A stretch of 13,999 bases of DNA from Pseudomonadota bacterium (GTDB taxonomy: Bacteria; Pseudomonadota; Alphaproteobacteria; Rhizobiales; Rhizobiaceae). Within the stretch, counting starts at the first letter, position 1. Each line of letters opens with the position of its first letter. The notes under the pieces were generated by a model. That model searched no databases and was not told the DNA's origin. It worked only from the letters and a program-made list of their open reading frames with translations. Location: the NCBI GenBank assembly GCA_023399465.1, contig JAEWPB010000093.1:1-13999 (forward strand), written 5' to 3'. Made by a program: the position numbers and the translations under genes. Below are positions 7,136 to 12,699 of the stretch, one piece after another.

Positions 7136-7699
7136 CTACCAAATCGGAGATGCATACTTTTGGCCAGGATTGCGCGCCGATGTGTAGTACCAGCGACCTT
7201 CAACCAGCTTCCATTTGTCGGACTTTGTTGGATCAAGAAACATATCTTGCTTTTCGGTCTTCGATGTAAAGCCCATTCCCAGATACGGACCAACGGCCCT
7301 GGCATTGAGTGCCCAGAGCTTCAGGCACACCGGGAGGCCTTCCTTTTTCAGGTAATTGAGAGAGAACTCTATCAATGTTGCTCCGCCACCCTCTGCCCCG
7401 GGATGGGCCACAATGTCATTGACATAGGGCTCTGTCCGCTTTGGAGACAGGAACATCAGTGCAAGTGGTGCGCCACTGTACATATAGGCAAAGAAAACAT
7501 CTTCTTTTTTGAAGTTGGTCCGGTCAACGGCTTCTAGAATCGTGTCGCACATATCGAGTGCGTCCGTCGTAGAATATGGCGGGGTTTCATCTCCCCATTC
7601 TCTGATATTTGACCTTAGGCGCCTCGCCAAAGCTCTACATTCGGTCCATTTATCTTTTTTGTATATTGTGATTGGTGGGTCAGTTATCCATCCCGGCAT
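7136..7699 (-). CDS. GNAT-family acetyltransferase
   Basis: This 187-residue cytoplasmic protein carries the acetyl-CoA binding motif A of GNAT enzymes (YVNDIVAHPGAEGGGATLIE, residues 92-111; the usual consensus is Q/RxxGxG/A) and motif B (NARAVGPYLGMGF, residues 132-144). Both are placed normally for the fold. The ATG at 7699 follows GAGGGAAC. The substrate is unknown; GNAT enzymes acetylate antibiotics, polyamines, tRNA, protein N-termini or toxins. The DNA looks clearly AT-richer than the lysis genes. The gene faces the late operon and is followed only by the DUF1515 stop 24 nt away, so it is a single-gene cargo unit probably acquired separately. No antitoxin-like gene lies upstream, which argues against a TacT-type toxin pair. 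Confidence 0.8.
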   Translation of the reverse strand: MPGWITDPPITIYKKDKWTECRALARRLRSNIREWGDETPPYSTTDALDMCDTILEAVDRTNFKKEDVFFAYMYSGAPLALMFLSPKRTEPYVNDIVAHPGAEGGGATLIEFSLNYLKKEGLPVCLKLWALNARAVGPYLGMGFTSKTEKQDMFLDPTKSDKWKLVEGRWYYTSARNPGQKYASPIW

Positions 7700-7956
7700 G
7701 TTCCCTCGACGTTTATCTATAATTGATCTGCAATCAACATATAGTGCCAGAGTGGCATAATGTCCGGCGGTGTCAACTAAGTCTGAAAAAAATCGTATGT
7801 AATCATACAGGCGCCAAATAAAACCCTTGATATATGCAATTATTACTTATCGGCGCATCCAGCCATTCTGTGTCGGCCGGGATCGGCGGAGCCCCCTGTG
7901 GAATACATCGGTGTTTGCGCGCCTTAATGTCCCCTCAGTTGGGGCGGGGAGCGAAA
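7700..7956. other. AT-rich intergenic region between divergent small genes
   Basis: About 257 bases without a convincing gene, markedly AT-rich from 7700 to 7860. It must hold the minus-strand promoter of the acetyltransferase. TTGACA (minus strand, 7776-7771) is a perfect -35 hexamer, but no good -10 lies at the expected spacing. Two short palindromes are present: TGCCA-GAG-TGGCA at 7745-7757 and GTATG-TAAT-CATAC at about 7795-7808. They are possible operator half-sites, though arms of 5 bp can occur by chance. Confidence 0.4.
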
Positions 7957-8121
7957 ATGGACAATATTGGGATCATCCTGGACAGCCTCAGAGTTCTGCG
8001 GGAGATGGCAGGGCAGGAACGCGAGGATGTGCTTATCTACCTGATCGCGCTGGCTATCGTCGAGGCGGAGGAAGTCGCTGCCCGGCGCGCGGCCGAGAAG
8101 CCGCAGAGCTATCATTCATAA
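7957..8121 (+). CDS. small hypothetical protein (54 aa)
   Basis: A short open frame encodes MDNIGIILDSLRVLREMAGQ, a helical hydrophobic stretch (DVLIYLIALAIVEAEEVAA), and a basic, polar end (RRAAEKPQSYHS). GGGGAG lies a few bases before the ATG at 7957, which is why this start is preferred over an in-frame ATG at 7834 whose extra 41 residues look non-coding. The hydrophobic stretch has acidic residues at both ends, so it is more likely an amphipathic helix packing in a small dimer than a membrane anchor. I do not recognise the family. Confidence 0.5.
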   Translation: MDNIGIILDSLRVLREMAGQEREDVLIYLIALAIVEAEEVAARRAAEKPQSYHS

Positions 8122-8409
8122 TGATTGCAATTTCTGTCGGCAAAGTCCGGTTTGGGGCCGGAAGCGGACATTGAAGGATCAGGTGCCGTGTTCCGAGTTC
8201 GACCCAAAGCGGTCATTCTCCGAGGGAGAAATGGGCGTGAAAATCCTAAGTTTTGCGACAGATGGACCACTTCTGAAATTTAATGGAAATTTCTGTCGCA
8301 AAAGGAGAAGGTCGCGACCGATTTTTCGAATGGTCCAGATGACCGGAAGCGAGCACATCCCGGTCATCAAAGACGATTGAGCAAGTCCCCGAAAGCCGAC
8401 ATTTTTTGG
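8122..8409. other. non-coding repeat-dense region
   Basis: About 288 bases with no convincing gene. A 69-codon frame at 8171-8380 lacks a ribosome site and encodes a low-plausibility sequence. The stretch holds three copies of an AAAGCGGACATT-like motif (8161-8172, 8205-8217, 8391-8403), three TTTCTGTCGCAAAA-like sites (8131, 8251 inverted, 8291), a 7-bp inverted repeat TGGACCA/TGGTCCA (8263-8269 and 8331-8337) and the perfect 10-bp palindrome GGTCGCGACC (8310-8319). It looks like old mobile-element or recombination-site sequence. Confidence 0.5.
8251..8303. repeat. perfect 12-bp inverted repeat around a 29-nt centre
   Basis: TTTTGCGACAGA at 8251-8262 is exactly complementary in reverse to TCTGTCGCAAAA at 8292-8303. 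The centre contains GAAATTT twice. A third, imperfect copy (TTTCTGTCGGCAAAG) lies at 8131-8145. The arms have no U-tract after them, so a terminator is unlikely. Paired recombinase or regulator binding sites, or the ends of a miniature element, are more plausible. Confidence 0.65.
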
Positions 8410-9576
8410 TCACACGTCGGTAAGTGACCTCGCCAATTCGTCCAACAGCGTCGCCGCATTGGCGAGATGTGACTGAACCTCCTGCTGAAGCCGGTCAATC
8501 TCATCGCGCATCGCGACCAACGCGTTGTATTCAGCTTCCAGCGTAGCTTTTCGCTCCGACAACACCTGAAACCGCTGTTCGAGCTGCGCCTTCTCCTGGG
8601 CAAGGATCTGGCTGCGGTGGTTTAGGTCATTCCGGACATTGTTGAGGCGGCTGTTCTCGGAGCGAGCTGCTTCAGTACGACTGTTGTACTCGCGGATCAG
8701 ACGATTCCGTTCGTCCGATGGTGGCATGGCCTCGATCCGGGCACGAAGTGCGCGCAGGGCTTGTACCTCGGCGTTGAAACGGTCCACGTCGGCGTTGAAG
8801 CGGTCGCGATCGGTGTTCCACTGCGCGGCGCGCTGGTTGTAGGTGCCCGCGTCCCGGTTGAAAACATCGGCGTCCTGCTGCCACTGTTGCCATTGCGGCT
8901 GCCAGGCCGCCAAGCGTGTGTTGTAGGCATCAACCTTTGAATTGCGACTGTTGTTCTTGGCGTTCGCAGATTCCCATTGCTCCTGCCAGCGACGGGCGAG
9001 GCTGCCTGACGCCTGCATGTCGGCGCGCCGCTGTCGAGCGACCGCATATTTCGGCGCGGCCGTTGCCTCCCAATGCCAAGGCTCGCGCGGCATGATCGTT
9101 TGAGTCCAGCCGTTCCGTGATAATGCGGTGACCACAGCGCTATCCCCGGCGCGCCGGATGTCGATGCCGAAGCCGTAATTGTGGACCGAGATCCCTGGAA
9201 CGTCGGCGGGATTGTAACCTGGCAGGCCAAGACGCCAGCTAATGTAGAGTTCTGCCTGCTTATGCACTGATCGCCGGCCGCTTTCGACCTCCAGATAGGA
9301 GCGTGTTGTCGCGAAGTACGCTTTGTCCGCCTTGACGAACAGGGCCAAGGTCTCGGCATGGAGGCCATCTAAATTGGGGCTGCGAGGTCCTTGGTAGTCG
9401 GCAAGCACGTCAATCGTGGAGATAGCGTAGCGGCCGCCTCTCAGACTGTCGCTGTCGCGAAACGCCAGATGCTGGAAGTGTGCTGCTAACTCCAGCGGTT
9501 CATGGATGCTCAACGGCTCCAAGTGCTCGACCTCGAAGGTCGGGATTTCGTCTCTGAGGCTTACTGATTTCGGCAT
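8410..9576 (-). CDS. M15 (VanY-like) peptidase fused to an aromatic-heptad coiled coil
   Basis: This is a 388-residue protein. Residues 70-172 form an M15 zinc peptidase domain: SGRRSVHKQAEL, then SVHNYGFGIDIRR with His132 and Asp139 as zinc ligands, then EPWHWEA with Glu165 as catalytic base and His168 as third ligand. All active-site residues are present. Residues 190-388 form a long helical region. Its first part carries an aromatic residue at eight successive seven-residue steps (218 to 267), five of them consecutively followed by Asn. The rest is an ordinary charged coiled coil. Residues 1-65 are unassigned. No signal peptide or membrane segment is seen, so it either stays cytoplasmic until lysis, is carried by a virion, or uses another secretion route. 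The ATG at 9576 follows GAGGG at 8 nt. It is a lone gene with repeat-bearing gaps on both sides. The substrate is probably peptidoglycan peptides, but this is not certain. Confidence 0.8.
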   Translation of the reverse strand: MPKSVSLRDEIPTFEVEHLEPLSIHEPLELAAHFQHLAFRDSDSLRGGRYAISTIDVLADYQGPRSPNLDGLHAETLALFVKADKAYFATTRSYLEVESGRRSVHKQAELYISWRLGLPGYNPADVPGISVHNYGFGIDIRRAGDSAVVTALSRNGWTQTIMPREPWHWEATAAPKYAVARQRRADMQASGSLARRWQEQWESANAKNNSRNSKVDAYNTRLAAWQPQWQQWQQDADVFNRDAGTYNQRAAQWNTDRDRFNADVDRFNAEVQALRALRARIEAMPPSDERNRLIREYNSRTEAARSENSRLNNVRNDLNHRSQILAQEKAQLEQRFQVLSERKATLEAEYNALVAMRDEIDRLQQEVQSHLANAATLLDELARSLTDV

Positions 9577-9968
9577 GCAGTCATCCCTCGTATAAGTTGA
9601 AGGGCGAGTTTTGCACAGCTACTAACGATTTACTATAGGCGCGAGGCCACGCCAGCAGACCACCTTGGGGTTGCTGAATATGCTCTAAGATCGTGCGAGG
9701 TTTTACGACGTGTCCAATCCTATGGAACAACGCGTCGTCGGATGTGTGCTGGATGTATCGGCAGTCTCTTTTATGTCGTCTCCTGGCCGACCGCAGTCGT
9801 GACCTTAGTAACTGACGCTGAATGGCCGAGATGGAGGTGCATAGGCGACATGACGCCGTAATGGAGGCATGTCCGCTTTCTTGCACCTTAAGGGGTGGCC
9901 TCTACGTCCGAAATTGGCGCGAAGCAGTCTTTCAATGATTGAGCCCTTCACATGGCAAGCGGCGCGTG
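9577..9968. other. intergenic region without a convincing gene
   Basis: About 392 bases. A 101-codon minus-strand frame at 9581-9886 has no ribosome site, an implausible Arg/His-rich composition and no known domain, so I treat it as chance. The stretch should hold the promoter of the M15 peptidase gene at its left end; I see no strong -35/-10 pair. Near the right it carries a reverse-oriented copy of the AAAGCGGACAT motif at 9869-9880 and a degenerate GAAGCAGTC copy at about 9921. Confidence 0.5.
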
Positions 9969-10665
9969 TCATTCGCGAAGCAACACCAGCCGGTCATCGG
10001 GCAGGGGACGCTGCAGGGACTTGGCTTCCTCCCATGGCGCAGTCATCCAGGTTTCGATTTCGTCCGGAGCAGTGAGCAGTACGGGCATTGCCTTCGGGTG
10101 GACGGGTGCGACCACGCTATTCGGATCGGTCGTCAGGAAAGCGAAGAGGTCGGTTGTCACCATGCCTTCCTTGATCTTTCTCACGCCGGTCCATTGCGGC
10201 AGCCAGATACCGGCAAAGCACATCAGCGGCTGGTCCCGGTTCGCGGCAAACCAGGCATTCGGCGTTCGCCCGCCTTCTATCTTGTTGGCCGGATCCGGTT
10301 CGGCAAAGCGCGTGACCGGCACGACACATCGCTGCTCGACCCCGAGCCATCGGGTCCAGTGCCTGCTCGTCGTGTTGCGGATGTTCGTGGTGCCGCCGTC
10401 CGGTTCCGTCGTCAGCAGCTCGTCGAAGTTGACGTCCTTGCCTTTGGCGCGCAGCTTGTCGGCCCGCTTTGCCGCTGCCTGGAAGATCGCCTGGCTCGAG
10501 CTCGGCAGCCCCCTCCCGGCCTGCCGCCGTGTTTCGCACGATCGGCCCGAACTGGTCCGGATAGACATCGAGCGACGGTTCGAGATTGCCGACGCTGTCG
10601 ATCATCGCCCGGGTAAACTGCCTGATCGCTTCCTGGTTGGTCGAGATGTTGTAGAGATTGCACAT
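9969..10665 (-). pseudogene. yedK: SRAP (SOS response-associated peptidase, YedK/HMCES family), frameshifted
   Basis: SRAP proteins form a covalent link through Cys2 to abasic sites in single-stranded DNA and protect them from breakage. The ATG at 10665 starts MCNLYNISTNQEAIRQF, with the required Cys2, and the frame runs to IVRNTAAGRE. The match then shifts frame and continues from GLPSSSQAIF through TTNIRN, HWTRWLGVEQRCVVP, FAEPD (the active-site Glu) and HPKAMPVLL (the active-site His) to the TGA at 9971-9969. At the junction (about 10505-10522) the usual LAMARWG segment is missing. Six codons there would be 18 bases and only one remains, so a deletion of about 17 bp explains both the loss and the frameshift. 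As read, translation would give about 50 native residues and then unrelated sequence. It is the last gene of a LexA-boxed operon, 19 nt after the preceding gene. Confidence 0.85.
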
Positions 10666-10684
10666 GGTCCAAGCCCCCGGAATA

Positions 10685-10954
10685 TTATGGGTGCATGTTA
10701 CCCGGCTTTCGCATTTTTGCGAGTTCCAGCAGGTCAGGAAAGCCGACACCGCAGGTCTCGAAGGACTTCCGCCCTGGCAGGACGTGATTGCAGTCATCGA
10801 CGAACTGCTGGCGCAGGTCCAAGAACCGATAACGGGCGCCATGTTTCGTCATCAACCCCGCGAGCCTATAGCGCCCACGTCGCCCGCACTTTCTACATTC
10901 GACGCGCACATATGGCAGGTGGAAATCGGCAAGGGTCGGGGAGCCGTCGCTCAT
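10685..10954 (-). CDS. conserved hypothetical protein with four cysteines, possible zinc ribbon
   Basis: This 89-residue protein has a Cys-x2-Cys pair (VRVECRKCGRRGRY, Cys20 and Cys23) and two further cysteines (DDC55, TCGVGF with Cys68), which could make one zinc site. The surrounding Arg-rich segments (RRGRYRLAGLMTKHGARYR) would suit nucleic-acid binding. I associate this kind of small protein with rhizobial genomes near SRAP genes; its function is unknown. The ATG at 10954 follows GGGAGA and lies only 4 nt after the stop of the preceding gene. An in-frame ATG at 11011 would overlap that gene, so it is less likely. Third gene of the four-gene SOS operon. Confidence 0.7.
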   Translation of the reverse strand: MSDGSPTLADFHLPYVRVECRKCGRRGRYRLAGLMTKHGARYRFLDLRQQFVDDCNHVLPGRKSFETCGVGFPDLLELAKMRKPGNMHP

Positions 10955-10958
10955 GAAC

Positions 10959-11177
10959 TCACGAATTCTCCCTATCAAGCTTTGGGCTCCAGCCGCGAGT
11001 AAAGCCGACACTCATTGCGCCTCGGGCAATCGCCAGTTGGGCGCGAAGATGGCTGCAATCGGCCAGCAACGTCCGGATCGTGGCCCGGGCGTCTCCATTG
11101 TGCCAGGCGAGGGCGGCTTCTAACTCCTCAATCGGCTGATCAGTGAGCTCGTTTGTTTCGGTTTTAAGCGGGCGCAT
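10959..11177 (-). CDS. conserved small hypothetical protein (72 aa)
   Basis: This is a mostly helical small protein: MRPLKTETNELTDQPIEELE, then ALAWHNGDARATIRTLLADC, then HLRAQLAIARGAMSVGFTRG, and a polar end. It resembles short rhizobial proteins with an HxGDARAxIxTLLADC core and a C-terminal GxxRGWxP motif, sometimes labelled dehydrogenase without support. I know of no established function. The ATG at 11177 follows GGAGAA at 7 nt spacing, and an upstream extension of the frame is not needed. Second gene of the operon, 58 nt after the first and 4 nt before the third. Confidence 0.7.
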   Translation of the reverse strand: MRPLKTETNELTDQPIEELEAALAWHNGDARATIRTLLADCSHLRAQLAIARGAMSVGFTRGWSPKLDRENS

Positions 11178-11235
11178 GGAAGCGTTCTCCTGTGGGTTGC
11201 GCAGAAGTTGTCGGAATTGTTGGAAAGGCTTTTGT

Positions 11236-11475
11236 TTAGGCGGCTTCGAGCTGCAGAACGGGGCCATGTGCGGCGACAATGCGCGGGCTCGACATGTCTC
11301 CGCTTTCATCATCGACCTGCACCGCGCAGGCGGCGACGGCGGCAAAGCGACTAGCCATGGAGCCGGCGATCTTTTCGGCGGAAACTGCGTTCGACGCCTG
11401 ACGCATTTCACCTGGCGACATTTTCCCCCGCTTTAGTTGGTAGGGGATGATGATGAATTTCTCTGCGGTAGCCAT
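11236..11475 (-). CDS. conserved small hypothetical protein (79 aa), first gene of the SOS operon
   Basis: The protein begins MATAEKFIIIPYQLKRGKMS, continues PGEMRQASNAVSAEKIAGSM, and ends in a short beta-like segment (AACAVQVDDESGDMSSPRIV). The FxIIPY...RQA..A..A layout recurs in short rhizobial proteins of unknown role. No catalytic motif or membrane segment is seen. GAGAGG lies 8 nt before the ATG at 11475. The LexA box begins 19 bp upstream of the start codon, so this gene leads an operon (11475 to 9969) expected to be induced by DNA damage. That makes a DNA-damage or mutagenesis-related role possible, inferred from regulation alone. Confidence 0.7.
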   Translation of the reverse strand: MATAEKFIIIPYQLKRGKMSPGEMRQASNAVSAEKIAGSMASRFAAVAACAVQVDDESGDMSSPRIVAAHGPVLQLEAA

Positions 11476-11493
11476 GGCGATTGCCTCTCATTT

Positions 11494-11508
11494 GTTCCCT
11501 TAATGTTC
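11494..11508 (-). promoter_or_regulatory. LexA (SOS) box, GTTC-N7-GTTC
   Basis: GTTC at 11494-11497 and GTTC at 11505-11508 are separated by exactly seven bases (CCTTAAT). This is a perfect match to the direct-repeat LexA operator of Alphaproteobacteria, which differs from the CTG-N10-CAG box of gammaproteobacteria. It lies just upstream of the 79-residue gene, overlaps the putative -10 of its promoter, and heads an operon that ends in an SRAP (SOS response-associated) gene. Confidence 0.88.
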
Positions 11509-11528
11509 TTAATTTGAAGTGGAGTCAA
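11500..11528 (-). promoter_or_regulatory. sigma-70-like promoter of the SOS operon
   Basis: On the minus strand TTGACT (11528-11523, 5 of 6 to consensus) is followed after 17 bp by CATTAA (11505-11500, a weak -10). The -10 lies inside the LexA box, so bound LexA would block RNA polymerase. The start site would be about 10 bp before the ribosome site region. Confidence 0.55.
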
Positions 11529-11565
11529 GCAAGCGTCTGGGGCGAGGACCAAATAGCTTCGCGAC

Positions 11566-11594
11566 TTGCGAATTGCTCGAGCAGAATGGATAGT
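11566..11594 (+). promoter_or_regulatory. possible promoter of the secreted-protein gene
   Basis: TTGCGA (11566-11571) and GATAGT (11589-11594) are spaced by 17 bp, each matching 4 of 6 consensus bases. They lie just upstream of the GGAGG ribosome site and the ATG at 11616. It is divergent from the SOS promoter and outside the LexA box. Confidence 0.35.
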
Positions 11595-11615
11595 GCGTTC
11601 AAATTGGAGGACGGG

Positions 11616-12281
11616 ATGGTGAGAAATCGTATTGCTATAGCTTTGTCGGTAGTTGCGGTAAGTTGTTTTTGTGCTGTCGCAGCATCGGGCCAGAACATCA
11701 ATCAATACCTACAAAATATAGAGGGAACGCTTAGCGTTAATAGTGAGCCATATATGACCAATGGTGAACTCACGGGCTGCCAACTCACTTTTGACTCACT
11801 GCATCGAGATTACGCCTACCGACAGGGAAATTACATTAAAGTTTCAGGTGCAGTTGGTATAATGGTCGGGCAAGAAAACCGACTTGGCGCGATCGTTAAG
11901 GTGACGGTGCACGCGCTAAATGAAACGGAGAATGGCCCTGTATTCGAACCCTCCCCGCCGTCGCGAGGTTATCTGATCGGATCCGATCTAAAAACGAATG
12001 TAGATAGCTTAGTGGTCAGTGATCTTTCTGATACTCCTGGAGCGCTTTTTTCGGTTTATGCCCTGTCACCCACTATGGAAATTGTACTGGAGGGTTTGCA
12101 GACTGGGCGACTGACTTTTGCTTTTAATCAAAACGGTGGGCCGTCTGATATTCGGCTCCCGGTAGAATTGAACGTGTTCAAAACTGATGAGTTCGGCAAC
12201 AAGATGCGAAGTGACGAGACCGTGCGCGCATTCGCCAAATGTGTTCTTGCTCTGACACAGTCTGCCGGCTCAAAAGGGTGA
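11616..12281 (+). CDS. secreted protein of unknown function (221 aa)
   Basis: The ATG at 11616 is 5 nt after GGAGG and opens a clear Sec signal peptide (MVRNRIAIALSVVAVSCFCA, then VAASG, cleavage near residue 25). An in-frame ATG at 11481 would bury this signal, so it is rejected. The mature protein appears beta-rich, with segments such as NYIKVSGAVGIMV, RLGAIVKVTVHAL and MEIVLEGLQTGRLTFAF. It has two cysteines, one near the N-terminus (TGCQLTF) and one near the C-terminus (FAKCVLAL), which could form a disulfide in the periplasm. I do not recognise the family. The DNA looks AT-richer than the flanking nuclease and integrase genes. It converges on the nuclease gene with only 3 nt between the stops. 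Confidence 0.75.
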   Translation: MVRNRIAIALSVVAVSCFCAVAASGQNINQYLQNIEGTLSVNSEPYMTNGELTGCQLTFDSLHRDYAYRQGNYIKVSGAVGIMVGQENRLGAIVKVTVHALNETENGPVFEPSPPSRGYLIGSDLKTNVDSLVVSDLSDTPGALFSVYALSPTMEIVLEGLQTGRLTFAFNQNGGPSDIRLPVELNVFKTDEFGNKMRSDETVRAFAKCVLALTQSAGSKG

Positions 12282-12284
12282 GGG

Positions 12285-12665
12285 CTATTGGCACCAAGGC
12301 TGGCGCTTGCCCTTCCAGGGCCGCGCCAGCCCGTCCGCGATGAGTTTTTCTCCAACATCGCTTCCGCGCACCGAGATCACCGCAAGTGTTCGGCCATAGC
12401 GATCTGTCATCCGGTTTCCGTCGCCGCGGCGAATGTCGATGCTGCCGCCGGCGAGCAATTCACTGAGCCGACGCTTGGCAATCAGTCCCAGCCGACGCTC
12501 GGCGTCGCACTTCGCGTCGCGGATTTCAGGTGTGTCGATATTGAGGATTCGGATCGTCTCGCGATCAATCACGACGGTATCGCCATCGACCACGCGGATA
12601 GCAGAGGCCAAGCCGGGACTGACCAGGCTTATCAATATCAATGTCGCGATAGTCCAGTGGCGCAT
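12285..12665 (-). CDS. secreted thermonuclease-like (SNase domain) protein
   Basis: This 126-residue protein has a signal peptide (MRHWTIATLILISLVSPGLA plus SA, cleavage near residue 22) and then a complete SNase fold. VVDGDTVVID supplies the calcium-binding Asp27. IRILNIDTPEIR supplies Arg39, Asp44, Thr45 and Glu47, matching the staphylococcal nuclease Arg35, Asp40, Thr41 and Glu43. DRYGRTLAVI supplies Arg92, matching Arg87. The end (KLIADGLARPWKG) is also typical. All catalytic residues are present, so a periplasmic or secreted calcium-dependent nuclease acting on DNA and RNA is likely. The ATG at 12665 follows AAGGA. Similar small secreted SNases are common on alphaproteobacterial plasmids and islands. 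It reads in the same direction as the integrase and starts 34 nt after it. Confidence 0.88.
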   Translation of the reverse strand: MRHWTIATLILISLVSPGLASAIRVVDGDTVVIDRETIRILNIDTPEIRDAKCDAERRLGLIAKRRLSELLAGGSIDIRRGDGNRMTDRYGRTLAVISVRGSDVGEKLIADGLARPWKGKRQPWCQ

Positions 12666-12699
12666 TGCTGTCCTTTTCGTGGGGTGCTTAGGATGAGCG

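Noticed and set aside
8171..8380. 69-codon frame in the repeat-dense gap
   Set aside because: It has no ribosome site, spans several repeats, and its residues come from the motif itself (DPKRSF from GACCCAAAGCGGTC), so it is not a gene.
9581..9886. 101-codon minus-strand frame upstream of the M15 peptidase
   Set aside because: It has no ribosome site, an Arg/His/Ser-rich low-plausibility protein and no motif; its 3' end runs into the ribosome-site region of the peptidase gene.
10505..10522. Programmed frameshift in the SRAP gene
   Set aside because: Conserved codons (LAMARWG) are missing at the junction, so shifting the ribosome would still not restore the normal protein; a deletion fits better.
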